Positions 1 through 12,396 of a stretch of 64,000 nt of DNA are shown one piece after another. Every line of letters starts with the position of its first letter. The first letter of the stretch is position 1. Position numbers and translations under genes: made by a program. The stretch lies in contig NW_006921536.1 in NCBI RefSeq assembly GCF_000340215.1, positions 3,909,664 through 3,973,663 of the forward strand, in the 5' to 3' direction. Origin of the DNA: Pseudocercospora fijiensis CIRAD86 (Eukaryota > Ascomycota > Dothideomycetes > Mycosphaerellales > Mycosphaerellaceae). The notes beneath the pieces are model-generated. The model ran no database searches. It was not told the origin of the DNA and saw nothing but the letters and a program-made list of their open reading frames with translations.

Positions 1-2551
1 TCCCGAGACTCCGTCCGCTAGTAGATCTTATTTATAACTAGAGATACTAATCTCGATATATGCCTAGACGGCCGGTAATCTATAACGCTATAGTACGGAG
101 GTTTAGGAGAGAAGCCGTTATTCTTATCTATATTGCGGTTCTCGCGTACGCGGCGTAAAACCTCCTTAGTAACTAGCTTATATATGTCTTATAGCGCTTC
201 TTAATATACCGGGGCCCGGCCTATAGCGAGCTATTAGCGAAGTCGTATAGAAGCGCGGGGGTACTTAATCTCGGCTATAGCGCGATTTAATTCCTAATAT
301 TAAAAGGCTCGCTACGGTATACTACGTAGAACGTCTATCTCTATAGCTCGATATTAGCGAAGGTAGCGTACGGCGACTAACACGCTAGAGACTTACTATT
401 AGGGAGGGCTATAGCAGCTAAGACTATATAGGAGGGGCGCCTTTATCGAGGTCGCTACTAGTAATATCGATAACTAGAAGGAGGTAGATATAGCTACGTA
501 GAAGTAGTCGCTATATTAGTTGTTATAGTAGTAATATTTAGACGACGCGCAACGCCGCAATATTACTATTTATGCACGTAACCGTCGCCGCGCGCTAAGC
601 CTGCACTAGCTAATAGATATAAAGCGACGATATAAAGCGACGATATAAAGCGACGATATAAAGCGACCCGCGATAATAACAACGGCCTCTCGCGACGCGA
701 CGACGAATACTCGACCTTACGCTTACTACTCTAGCTTGAATCCTACTACTATAACGTCGGTATCGTCGCTAGGGAGGTGTTAATACGAACGAAGTCGTTA
801 AGGACTCGAGTTAAGGCGAAGGAGCGCGTCGTCTACCTCTAGCGGTATAATCCGGTAAGATATATCTTCTAGAGCTATAAATTTATATCGTATCGAGGGA
901 TGTAAAAAGATGTCCGTTAAGCAGATAGCACGCTAAAAATCATAATAAATGTACTAAGATTATCGTAGATTTCCTTCCGCAACCTCCCTAAATACTATAT
1001 TCTCCCTTACGCTCTATACTACGATTACCCGCGCCTTAGTTTATTATAACGCTCGACTCGCTACGACACTCTTCTAGCGGGGCGAGACCGAATAATAATA
1101 AGGAAGGCTTTCGCCGGACAGGAGCGCCGTATATAGTTAAGAGACAACTCTGCGTCGCTGCCTAGTCGAAGCCTATACTATTATAGAGGAGCCGGAAATA
1201 GTCTAAGAAGTAGGTTATCTTAGCGTACTTATCGCTAAATAGGGCCGGGAGCTATACTGTCTGTTCCTAATCGCGAGTAGTACTCTCTAAGAGTAAGGCG
1301 ACGCTAATACTATAGCCGGATATCGTATCGAATTAATACTAGATCTCGAGGACCTTTATAGCCGCCTTATCGGCGACGTCGTTATAGAAAAGGCTAGTAG
1401 CGATATAAAATACCTTAAGAGGCTTCGCGATAGTAGATCCTTCTACTAGCTACGATTCGAATATCTACCTAAGGTCTAGCTTCCGAGGGACGATACTAAA
1501 CGAAGGAAATAAGCCGAACCGCCGCAGATCGAGAATCCTCTATAGCGGGCTAAGTAGTAGCGAGTCTTGCTATATCTTTGTAAAGAAAACTACCGACTCT
1601 TACGGTAATTCCTACCGAGTACCGTAAACCTCCTCGTACTAGAATTGTTAGCCGCTATATCGGAGTACGACCGCTACCGTACTACTTACTATAGCTTTCT
1701 ATACCTCGGACCCTTTAAGACTATAATCTTAAGCGTACGTCTTCGCGAGTATTACGGCAGGCCTCGAGAGACTGCGATAGGTAGTTAGTAGCGGGCCCTC
1801 GTTAGATCTATGCCGGTACGACGCGAATAAGTATCCGGCGGCTAGGGAAGTTAGATCGAGGTCGGTTCTAGTAGAGTCTATAATAGTCGATCGCGATATT
1901 AGGTTGTTATAGTAGCAATTAATAACCGCGCGCCTACTAAAGTCGTTATATCTCCGGACGTAGGCGCGTTATACGCGGCTACTATAGTCGTATACGCGAC
2001 GCGCGCCTTCCTTAGGACTCGCGAGCGAAGGACACCGTAATTTCGTATAGCTTCTCGAAGGCCGTAAAGGTCGATAGAGCTACGATAGCGACTAAGAGGA
2101 TCGATAGTATCGCATTTATAAGACCCCGATAGCGGAGCTCGCGATAGTAGGGCCTCGGCACCGGTCGTACGTACTAAATTACGCTTCCCGTAAGGCTACT
2201 AGCGCGATCGAGTATACCGCTTCGAGTAAACACCGCCGGATAAGGTATATACGACGAAGACGCTTTTTTCGAGACTGCTATCGAAGTTATAGCTCGTCGC
2301 GGTATATACTACGACGTCTGCGCCCTTCCGGATCGCTAAGGTATTAACGTTCCTCGCGTCTACTAATTAGAGGCCGCGGTTGGCCCGTTTTGAGCCGCGC
2401 TAAGCCTAAAGGGGCCCTAACTTTTGTTAAGTTGTTATATTTTAGATAATATAGAAGGACTTACTATACTTTAATCGATAGCCGCGTACCTTATTATAAG
2501 TACCCTTCGCCTCGTAGAGTATCTTCTAGTACCTATTATTAGCTATATCCT
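1..2551. other. RIP-mutated repeat DNA, family not recognised
   Basis: This stretch has the composition of the mutated compartment: CA and TG are almost absent, TA and CG are abundant. I could not assign it to a transposon family. On the minus strand between about 1000 and 1790 one frame stays readable for roughly 250 codons if TAG/TAA are taken as former Gln codons, which suggests an old protein-coding gene. Its product shows no motif I know. A 13-bp tandem repeat lies at 616-667. No intact ORF and no RNA gene were seen. Confidence 0.6.
616..667. repeat. 13-bp tandem repeat, four perfect copies
   Basis: The unit GATATAAAGCGAC is repeated four times head to tail with no mismatch. Perfect copies inside deeply mutated DNA suggest expansion after, or late in, the mutation process. 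Confidence 0.9.
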
Positions 2552-2553
2552 TA

Positions 2554-2586
2554 CTATGTTTTGCGTTTAGGTTAAGAATACTAAGA
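2554..2586 (+). repeat. Left terminal inverted repeat of the mariner-like element
   Basis: 33 bp, inverted match to 5976-6008 with two mismatches, preceded by TA. Similarity stops abruptly outside this point, which fixes the element end. Confidence 0.8.
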
Positions 2587-2849
2587 CTAGAGGAGCCCTA
2601 CTAAGATTTTACTAGTAAATTAGCTAAATCGTCCTCTATCTATATATTCTCGTCCTAATATTAAATTACTAAGTATATTAATAGTATAGCCGTTAAATAT
2701 ACAATTTAAGGTATTATTATAGTTATTCTACGCCTTCCTTAGCTACTACGCTACTATACTAGGTCGCCTACCCTCTAAGACCGCTAGACTCGTAGTATTG
2801 TATTTTAACGATAATCTTAACGTTCTAACTATTGTCTCGAAGATAGGAG

Positions 2850-3814
2850 TAAGTACGTCGACGATATATCGATAGCGGAAGTATTACTAGCTATTTAGGG
2901 AGGTATATATACTAGATTTAGACCCGCCGGAGGTACCTAACCTAGGTAAGAAGAAGAAGGTTAAGCAACGCCGTATAAGGAAGATAACGAAGGAAATAGA
3001 CGAGTAGTTACTAGAGTACCTTAACGATCGACCGGACGCTTATCTCGAAGAAATATATATAGAATTGTACGACAACTTCGGTATAGAACTATACCCTTCG
3101 AGCGTATAGCGTACGCTTACTAATCGGCTCGAGTAGACTCGTATAGTCGCTCGTTAAGTCGCGAAGGAGCGTAATCCGATAGCAAAAGCGATATAGTATA
3201 TAAAGAGCTAGAATTAGCCGGTAGATAAGTTAATATTCCTTAATAAGATAGCTTCTAATAAGAAGACTACTTATAGGAAGTATAGATAGTCTCCGAAGGG
3301 CGTAGATTATTACGACTTCTAGTACGCTTAACGCTAACGACGCCTGTCTATATTGCCGGGTCTAACTATTAATAGCTATCTTAAGTGCACTCTATATATA
3401 GAAGGCGCCGTAGATTAAGTTACGTTCGATAACTAGCTCGAGAATAAAGTAATACCGCTAATTAAAGGCTAAGAGATAATATTTGTTATAAATAATGCGT
3501 CGATCTACTATAGTAATAGAGTTAAAGAGATAATAACGTTAGCCGGTTATAGATTAGAATACTTGCCGCTATACTCGCTAGAGTTAAACCTAATAGAACA
3601 GACCTTTTATATACTTAAGACGTAGATTAAAAAGTATAAGCGTATATAGGAAGACTTTAAATGCTTTGCTAACTTTCTTACTTAGGCTCTTAAGTATATA
3701 GCTAGTATAGATATACGTAGATTGTTCAAATATAGCGGTTATAATATTAATAGAGTTAGCTTTAATAACGAAGCGACGGAGCTTAGCTTCGAGTTCGATA
3801 ACCTATACCTCTAA
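2850..3814 (+). pseudogene. Tc1/mariner DDE transposase (RIP-degraded)
   Basis: In one frame, reading C-to-T stops through, a basic N-terminal stretch (KKKKVKQRRIRK) is followed by a helix-turn-helix-like region (YLEEIYIELYDNFGI). The DDE_3-type catalytic core follows near 3470-3640. The second-Asp block reads VINNASIYYSNRVKE where the family has a D-N-A-S motif, so the catalytic Asp is now Asn. The third block reads LEYLPLYSLELNLIEQTF, matching the family motif Y-x-P-x-L-N-P-I-E with Pro-to-Leu changes. All differences are C-to-T or G-to-A. The stop after NLYL at 3812-3814 may be original. The start is not definable, because ATG codons are often mutated to ATA. The family call is firm; activity is excluded. 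Confidence 0.85.
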
Positions 3815-5129
3815 GCATACAATACTACTACTATATATGCAAATAATATTATTTAAGATACGGAATATTAAGACAATATTAAGACGAAGCTCCGCTATCA
3901 ATTTTATTATAATCCGACTATTATAGCGGATGTTTTCGAATTTTAAAGGCATAGTATAGAATGCTAAGCCCTGCTACAAATCTTACTCTCTCCGTAGAGG
4001 ACTCGAAGGGCGACAACGATAATTAAGATATATACAACGGAGTAGATAATAAGCCGCTTTGTTCGCTATTACTATATAAACCCCCTACTAATCTAAACTA
4101 ACGAGAACGCCCGTCGCTCTATTATAAATGTCGTTATTATTACTCGTATCTATTACTTCTCTACCCTCTTAGACAACTTTAACTTCTAAATAGTAAAAGC
4201 GCTTTAACGTATTAATTAACCGGCGTCTATGTCCTTTAAAGAAGCTAAGTTCTTCCTTCTAGTACTTCTTAGAGATTCGTATTATCTAATTATAGTCCTA
4301 TTTCTTAGCAAGGAAGTATAACTCTATCTTCTTAAAGTCTCTAAGCTCTTCTAGATTAGACTATTCGTATTGCTTAATAGTATACTTAAAAGAACTATCG
4401 AGTAAGGCTTAAGATTAGCGTTCTAAGTATTGCTATAATATATAAAGGAATAGGAGACTCTTCTACTATAGCTAGAGGTTAAGGTTAAGCGATAGTAGGC
4501 TTAGCTAAGCCGCTACGAAGAACTAGAAGCAGACTCGATACAGTGTCTTAGATAATAGCCCTAGGATTAATAGCACTACGGCCTCGTTAAGTAGGCGTTT
4601 ACGGAAGCTTAAGTATTATCTTTAAATTAGCAAGCATACTAGCAGAGCCTTTAAGCCTGCCGCTTAGTATCTTGTCTTTATTATCCTTTATTTTAATAAA
4701 GGCTAACTCCGGCGGCTTCTTAAGAGTAACACCTTCTTACTTTATAGTAAGAGCGTAAGACTAGATCTTCGTAGCGTCTTCGTAGAACTAGTAATAATAG
4801 GTGTCTGTATTCGGAGTATTCTTAGGATAATAGTAGAAGCCGCTATAGTTCTTACAACTAGACAGAGTATATATATAGTTAGCTTAGAGCTTAGTCTTAT
4901 AATTGCTAGATCTACGCTCTTTAGCAATAAAGGCAAGGCTATTAGTAGCCTGCTATTCGTTTAGCTTTAAGTTTTAAGACCTTAAGAATAGCGCTAGTAA
5001 AAGCGTCCTTTAGAGCCGTCTTAAATTTAATATTAATCCGGATCTTGTCGCGAGCCTCGTATACAAACTCGATAGTAGTATTAAGAGCCTTACTATAGTC
5101 CTTAGCTACGAGAGATATTAGTATATAAC

Positions 5130-5873
5130 TAATCTCGGAAGGAATAACGATTAGCCGTTAAGCTTACTATTCTGCTTCTAACTTTAAGAGAACTACTCTA
5201 ACTTCTTTATACTCGTAGCGGATACGACTAGTATATAACTTCCTATAAATAGACCTTGTTTCTTAGCTTTATCGACTGCCTAGTAGAAGGCATCCTTAGT
5301 AGGCTAAGTAGCGGCGCTAGACTACTCCTTATTCTCGGTTCTAAGCACTTAATTACTATTAAGAAGGCGCTAGTACTGCTTATAGCGTAGGTCGTCTCGA
5401 CTATCGTATAAGGCCGTCTCGATATCTTCCTTATCTACTAATTACTAGTTTATAAGGCGTTATACTAACTTCGAGGCAGGCGCGGCCTTACCTATAGCCG
5501 TTAACTCGCTAGGCTTAACTTGTCCTTCTATATTAATATTCTCGTTACTAACCGCCGTCGAGGCGCCGTCGTCTACCTACTTCGAGAACTCCTTCTACGC
5601 GTCCGTATCGAATACGCGCGCCTTACTAAACTTCTTTAGTACCGCCGCCGCCGCCGACTTCTTTATCTTCGTCTTCTTCTTCGGCGACTCGCGCCTTATA
5701 ATAGCGTCCTTATACGCCGGCAGCTCCTTCTCGACTAGTTTACGTAATCGACTCGTATAAGCCGTAGTAGGCGGATTCTTCGGCAGTTTTAGCGCTATTA
5801 AGAGATAATAGACTAGTAGGAGATTACTAGCAACGTAGACCGTAGCGACGATATATACTATCTCTAGAGGCAT
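5130..5873 (-). pseudogene. Second gene of the mariner-like element, product unknown
   Basis: An ATG at 5871-5873 opens a 92-codon uninterrupted frame; the same frame continues to about 5130 if TAG/TAA are read as former Gln. The product would start with a hydrophobic segment (residues about 4-30, possibly one membrane helix in the mutated form). A basic run (KKKTKIKK, about residue 66) and a polar region follow. I do not recognise it. It lies opposite to the transposase and inside the TIRs, so it either belongs to the element, was captured, or is an older nested insertion. The frame conservation shows it was once coding. Confidence 0.4.
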
Positions 5874-5975
5874 ACTACCTATTAAGGATATCTTGAAAGC
5901 GGTATAAGGATATATCTATACTCTATCGACCTAATCGCTAAGAAATAGTATAGACAGGCATCGAGATTACAAGGT

Positions 5976-6008
5976 TCTTAGCATTCTTAACCTTAACGCA
6001 AAACATAG
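5976..6008 (-). repeat. Right terminal inverted repeat of the mariner-like element
   Basis: 33 bp, inverted match to 2554-2586 with two mismatches, followed by TA at 6009-6010. Confidence 0.8.
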
Positions 6009-6049
6009 TATCTTACTAAGTAAGTTATAAGTACAATTTGTTTGCCTCG

Positions 6050-8000
6050 ATAGTATCTACTCGAATAAGCTAATTAGGCTATTCCTTCTACCGCTTCCTT
6101 ACTCGCTTAATAATGCTCGTAGATTAGTATTTACGCTTGTATTCTTTACCCTTATAGATAGCCGCGTTAACTAATATATTATAGGCCTCTTCTACTTACT
6201 TTATAGATAACGAGGAAAATAGGTTAAGCGATAGTAATATAGGATCGTCCCTATAGGGCTAGTTTTAGATAAGACCGTCGGAAGTCCTTACGAGCTTATA
6301 TAGTACTACGAGATGCCTTAATCGTACGAGGGCTAGTAGTAGTATCGAGGAGCTATTACGGCAATTTAGGGGTCGGCGTTCGCTAAGGTAGTAGAGGTAG
6401 TAACGATAGTATGCCCTAAGCGATTAAGTTTTCGAGATACCCGAGATAGTAGCGACTATTAGCGTACGACTAGCCTTCTAGATCGATAATAGTAGGCTCC
6501 GCGGAACGTCGTTACTTAACCGATGCGATATACTCCTACTAAGCTACCTCCGCTATTGCTAGCGATTTATTATACCCGGCTTCTTCCTATACTAATTCGC
6601 TCTTAATTGCTTACTAGTTCTAATTACAGTTAGTAGCCCTATACTAATCTCGAATATGCTTATAAGGAACCTCCCTATTAATTAGGATTATGCCTATCTT
6701 CTAGAATGCCGACCTTATATTATATAAAGTAAATATCTTAGCCTAAATAGCTAAGAGTGCCTCGACAAACTTAGCCTACTTAGGTATTCCGAATTTACTA
6801 ATACTACGTTATATAGCCTCTAATACCGCTTGCCTATACCTTAGATTATATACCTAAAATAGGACTATATCTCAAGGCTATATAAAGTGTAAAGTACATA
6901 GTTATAGGCCCTTTAATTGAATCCTATACCGCTTTATAAAGGCTATAAACTCCTTAAAGTAGTAGGAGCAGTAATTGTCGTATAATAATACCCTCTACTC
7001 GTTTAGATCTTTAGGCCTCGTCTTCCGGTTAAACTAGCGGATATAATGCATTATAGTATTATCGGTTATATATCTAGACTCGTTAATAGTAATTAAGAAG
7101 TTGTCCTTACCTAAGAATAAGAGCGTAGTTAGTAGGTATCGTTGCCTCGGAAGCGGACTCGGACTCGGAAGTAGTAATAGCAGTAGTACTTACCTTCCTT
7201 CGGTACCTATCGTTCTTAGACTATTATACCTTTAACAATTAACTAATAATCTACTACCTTACTAAACGCGTTTACGGTCTCGACGATAGTTATATACGTA
7301 CGGTTACTATTATATTCGGTCTAGGCGCGCCGCTTCGTATCTATTATAACGATATACTCGCTACTACTAATTCTAATCCGGAAGCTAGTTTTATCGAAAC
7401 TCTATACGTTCCGCGGCTTTATACTTAGTCGCTTTATATAGCCTTAAAGCGGTTAAACTAGCTCCTTATCGTAGAAGGGTCGTAAGCTTCCTTCCGCTAT
7501 ACCTTAATCGGTTTAGACTTAACCTTGCTAAGTCTATAGCGCTTTAGAAAGCGGTCCGCCTAATCTATACTAAATAGCGGTATTATATCCTTCGATAAAC
7601 CTTCTAGTAGTAGGCTTACTAGTATGTCTATCGCTATAACGGTAATTAGCGGTACTAGTAAGAATATACCTATTTCGTCCCTCTCTCGATAATAATCCGC
7701 TAGCGCTATCTCTTAAGACTTATCTAATTTAGTATTAGCTAAAAGACGACTAAGTAGCGATCTACGGCCTCTTAACCGCTAGTAGATACGAGAATATAGG
7801 CGAGTTGCCTTCTTACTCGTATAGAGCGCTAGAATACTAACCTTCTTATTAGCCGAGCCCGATATAGCTACTAATTCGTAGTACCTCGAAATAACGCGAT
7901 CTACTACTATCTCTACCCTCTCTGCCTCGGCTAACCGCCTAGCCTATATCCTCTCTACCTTTTTGCCCTTTTTACGCCCTATATCGATTTTTTGTATACG
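6050..8000 (-). pseudogene. Fot1/pogo-type transposase (DDE_1, CENP-B HTH), RIP-degraded
   Basis: Read on the minus strand from about 7990, a basic N-terminus (GRKKGKKVERI) leads into a CENP-B-type DNA-binding segment near 7500-7740 with ALADYYRERDEIGI and ADRFLKRYRLSKVKSK, the usual spacing of fungal Fot1/Pot2 proteins. The catalytic domain follows at about 7190-7420, including SSEYIVIIDTKRR (mixed from mutated and surviving codons) and a later V-V-D-Y-Q-L-I-V-K-G block typical of DDE_1 transposases. The region down to about 6050 keeps coding-like character but is poorly conserved. TIRs were not located with confidence, so the limits are approximate. It abuts the mariner-like element. Confidence 0.7.
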
Positions 8001-10667
8001 ATCCGTATAGTAGAATACAAGAAATAGAAGGAGTACGAGGAATATACGCTTTAGAATAAGGTAGACGCGCCTGCTAAGGATTATATAAGAAATAGCGATA
8101 GTAAGGTCCTATAGCTACTATATACTTGGATAAACTAGCTAATATAATATTTAGACTCGCGGTTTAATACTATATATACCTAGATATCTATATAGGACTA
8201 GAACCTACTACTATATCGAGTTTTACGTATAGCCTACTAGGGAAAAGCGATCTACGTATAGCCGGAACCCCTACGAATAGCGTAGAGGAGTGTCTAACGG
8301 AACCCTAGAGAGGAGCTTAGGAGCTATAGTCCTAACCGATTGCCCCTCTACTAGGATTCTATCGACCTCGTCTAGCATCTCTATACTATTACTATAGTAG
8401 CTATACCTACTATAGAAAGGCTATCCTCTTAACGCCGACGTCCGCTAGCAACTAACTCTATAGCGAAGTTAGATAGAACTATAGTACTAATTTATTCTAG
8501 AATACTAGTTTATACGATTCGACGCTCGTTAGTAGGAACTTTAAAGAGATCTAGGAGAGCGTAAACGAGCTAACTCTAGTAGCCTAAAGCAGTATATATA
8601 TACTATATAGCAGGGAGAAGACTAGCTACAAAGAGTATATAAGGCTATAGAAATAGCTAGCTATTAAGATAGAGCTTACTCTAGCATATGCTAGTCTATC
8701 TTCTAGTGATATTCGGCTTATAACTAGTGCGACTATACGATCCTAGACTATATATAGCTTTTATAGCGAGATTTAGACTTCTAGACTACTTGTAGGGCAA
8801 CTTATAACTCTAGACGAAGCTAGGAGCTCTACTTAGCTATACGTGCTTAGGTAAAAAGCTAGGGCTTATATAGAGTATAGGAAAGCCTTAGCATATAGTA
8901 AAGTAATAGTATATAAACATAGACTTAGTAGCTAGTTTGTTTAACTATACGCTTCTACTAACTAGAAAATAGTTGAAATTATTCTTTAAAGGCGTTTTAG
9001 TAACTAAGTATTAGTAACTAAGTACTTTAGGTTAGGTTATTTACTACTATCTCTATACAACGACAATAAATAATTGTAATAAAATACTATAATACTTCTA
9101 AATAACACTAAATATAGAGTTTCACAATACTTATTTTATACTAAATTCTTTTCTAATTTATCTAATACTGTAGTATAATCTAATATAGCTTTGTATAACT
9201 ATTATAGTAATTTCTAACTTAATACTATAACAGAGCTTTTACTATTTTAAGAATCTAAGATCGCTAGAATCTGCTCGAACCTATAGGTTAATATCTAGAT
9301 AACCGATCTATAAGTCCTAACTAATTTATAATAAAAATCAGGGTCTAGGAATCGGTTACGAATTTATATCTTAAAAGAGAACTACTATAAGTTAGATTCC
9401 TTCTAGTCCTTAGTAACCTTAATAGCGAGATAGTACTTTCGCGCCGTCTTTATTAAAGGGATTAAAGCCTAATTTAACGATTAGGCATTTTCAATCTAGA
9501 GACTATTACTTTAGAGGTTTGTTATAAGCTATATAAGGTAGTATTAAAATAATAAACTTTAGTCCTATCTTTCTCGAAACATATAGGCTATATTCTATGT
9601 GTTTCTTTACTAATAGGGCTATTAGACAGCGCTAGTTTAACGTTATATTGCTCTATTTCCTAATCGTAATTACCCTATTTAGCGAATAAAGACCGCTAAG
9701 TTTCGGGATAATAGATATTACTTGGGAATTATTCCTAATTTAGACCTTCTATTAAACTTAATCCCTTTAAAACCTAATGACTTTTCTTTTTTAGAAAGAA
9801 TACCTTTAGGGTCTCGCTTTTCTTTAGGTAGTCGTTATATACTAGCGAAAGAGTACAGACCTACTAGGATTAATTAAAGTAGCGAAGACGTATACGGCAA
9901 CGACTACTACTTTAGGATTGTAGATATAGTATTAACTAATTGCCTCCTCTATAAGATATATAACGTCCGTTAGCCCGGTATTAGTATCGCGGTTCCGGCG
10001 GAGTTAGCGGTAATCGTAAATCGTATTCTAGACGAAGAGCAAATTTTTAGTAGCCTCGATTTATTAAAGAGCGGTATTAACCCGCTACTAGAAGTTATAT
10101 AGCTTAAGCAAGTATATATCGGCAAAGATATAGATAGTGTAGATATATATTAGCAAAGATATAGATAGCGTAGATAGTAGCGATACGTTTAAGAATATAA
10201 GTTAGATACTATTACTATGAAATATATAGGCAGTTCGGAAGAGAGAATAGTTAATCGTATATAATATAGCGGAGGAAGGGGAAGCCTACTTACTTACTTA
10301 CGGTATAAATTACCTTTAACTACCGACGTTAGATTTCTACCTTCTCTCTTCCTTCTACGTACTCTACGTACTATATTTCGATCCTAGTCCGCGGCGTCGC
10401 TACTATCTTTAATAGACGGTATAGACAGTCCTAAAGATCCTAGGGTTCTACCTAGCTTACGATTTACGCTAATCTAGGGTTACGATTACTCGAAAGCCTT
10501 CGCCTAGGCTATTTTAACTATAAACGAAAGTAGCGAGATCCGGAGTCTATAGGACGTATATAGCGTATACGCTAGAGAGTACTTACGGAAGAAAGGCGAG
10601 ATTTAACATTTCGGACGGAATATATCGCGTCTTTAGAGAGAAATACTTAGAACGGCGCCGAGGGGCG
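8001..10667. other. RIP-mutated DNA without recognisable genes
   Basis: The first 1 kb is deeply mutated and rich in TAG/CTA. The part from about 9000 to 9800 is more AT-rich with fewer CG. Around 10090-10180 a segment resembling CGGCAAAGATATAGATAG is partly duplicated. I see no family motif, no long readable frame and no RNA gene. The far end, from 10660, runs into the G-rich tip of the linear-plasmid copy. Confidence 0.5.
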
Positions 10668-11203
10668 GGGGATATATACCTTATAAAGAAAATTCTTTTG
10701 CTTCCTATAAAGTATAAAACCTAAATTTGTTCTAAATTTAGAGTTTGTTATTTCGCTATATACGCTAGTAAACGGCGAATTGGCTTCTCTAACTTCTTAT
10801 ACTAAGTAGTGAGGTTAGTCGCTATCCCTTAATTATACGGTATTATAAAGTATATAATAATAGGGTAACTATATTATAGTTATAGGATTAATACGTAAGC
10901 ACTATTTTTCTTGTTATTATCCGTTTCTAAGGGTATACTTCTTAGTTATTAGTGTATAATTCTACTTTGATTCAAGAAAACCCTACCTATAATATATAAT
11001 ATTACTATCTCTTTAGGGGAGAATAAGTACTATAGCTTATTATTAATAGGTTGTATTCAAACGTAAGATCGTTTGTCTATATAGCACTAATTAAATTAGT
11101 GTTCCTTAAGATGTTTTGTTAGGTATTCTTATAATTCTTGAAAAATATAATATACAAAAGTTTGTTTTCTAGAAGTTTAGATATTAAATTATTCTCTAGT
11201 AAA
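10668..11203 (+). repeat. Left terminal inverted repeat of the plasmid copy
   Basis: About 536 bp, inverted match to 14200-14713. Differences are small indels and many C/T or G/A changes. It includes long identical blocks such as the one around 10811-10860. The match ends with TTCTCTAGTAAA at about 11203. Confidence 0.85.
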
Positions 11204-12357
11204 GTTAGGGGAGGTAATTTAAATAGGTTTAGTATTATCAAGTACAGACATCTAAAAGAGTTTAGTATGCGTCTAGGTAAGTTCTTAATAGCTAAGAAAG
11301 GTACCTATATACGAATATCTTCTACTATAAAGGATTATAAGTCTATATATACTATTACTTTTAAAGATAGTACTAAATGTTATATAACTACTTCTTTTGT
11401 TTTAAAGGGTAGTGCTTTTAGTTATAATGCTTATATTAGTATAGTGTCTTCTATTAAAACAAATGTTTATAACGCTGTTAGGTATAATATTGAATTTAGT
11501 AGAGATTTTAGTTTAATTATAGCAGGATATCGTAAGTCGGATAAGTAGGTTTATATACTAGTTACAACTTTCATAAAATCTTCTAACTAAGAAAAAAGTG
11601 TTCCTAGTAACTAAGAGACTAAACCTAAAAAAGACATATTAGAAGAGTAGGGGAATAATATAATAAATATACCTCTAGAACTAAGACAGGTCTTAAGGGT
11701 TCCTTCTTAAGGGCTAGGGCTAGTAAGGAGGACAATATTAGTAGAATATCTGCTTATTTACCTAAGTAGAATAAACCTAATTTTATTAAATATGTTGAAA
11801 ACAGATAGAGCAATCGTAAATCTAAAATTTATAAAAGAGCGTTACGTAGAGGATCTTCTAGATAGTATTCTACTTCTAGTAGAGTCTATACTAATCTAGA
11901 TAATAAGATAAGGTCTTCTGTATAACACAATGTATCTACTAATATAGCTTTAGTTAAAGATCCTAGAAGTATATTATCTAACTTTAATTAAACTAGTAGT
12001 TCTAGCTTATATTATAAGTTTGTTATCTATATAGATAACTCTGCATTACTTAGCTTAATAGTTAGAAGTAAATTTTATAGTGACTTTAAAAGTTGGTTTT
12101 ATCTGCACTTAATAAGACAGGTATATCGGATTTATCGGAATTATATACTATTATTATATATTAATATACTAGTAATAGTTTTTTTAGGTAATGATTCGTT
12201 AAGTGAAAATCATACTATAAGAGCTACTAATATATCTATAATAGAGGTTCTTAATAAAAGATCTGATATTTTATCTAATATAATAGAGTCTATAATAAGA
12301 AAGGATAATAGTAAAAAGTCTCTTAAAGAAATTCAAGTTAATATAGAGAGTTTGTAA
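11138..12357 (+). pseudogene. Plasmid ORF 1, unknown, with C-terminal membrane segment
   Basis: A 136-codon uninterrupted frame runs from a TTG at 11138 to a TAG at 11546-11548. Its first 22 codons (KNIIYK, SRSLDI, FSSK) lie in the inverted repeat. Downstream, after a frame change, a further readable frame from about 11690 to a double stop TAATAA at 12356 encodes a Ser/Arg/Lys-rich stretch. A hydrophobic segment (YILLLYINILVIVFLG, near 12145-12190) and a polar tail follow. Whether these are one broken gene or two is unclear. I know no homologue. In related plasmids this strand carries an RNA polymerase; none of its motifs are seen here. A membrane or terminal-protein role would be guesswork. 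Confidence 0.5.
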
Positions 12358-12396
12358 TAAAATAGTTATCAGATTTTAGATAATAATTATTATATC

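Larger units (their letters stand above)
2554..6008 (+). mobile_element. Tc1/mariner-like DNA transposon with extra gene, RIP-inactivated
   Basis: The element is bounded by inverted repeats at 2554-2586 and 5976-6008 that begin CTATGTTTTGCGTT and differ at two positions. A TA dinucleotide flanks each end (2552-2553 and 6009-6010), the target duplication expected for Tc1/mariner/pogo elements. The transposase relic occupies only the first third (to 3814, plus strand). A second, unrelated frame runs on the minus strand near the right end. At about 3.45 kb it is longer than the usual Tc1/mariner size of 1.3-2.4 kb. All genes carry many C-to-T stops, so it is dead. Confidence 0.75.

Noticed and set aside
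4742..4936. 64-codon minus-strand ORF in the mariner-like element
   Set aside because: It is in a different frame from the longer readable frame there and looks like chance.
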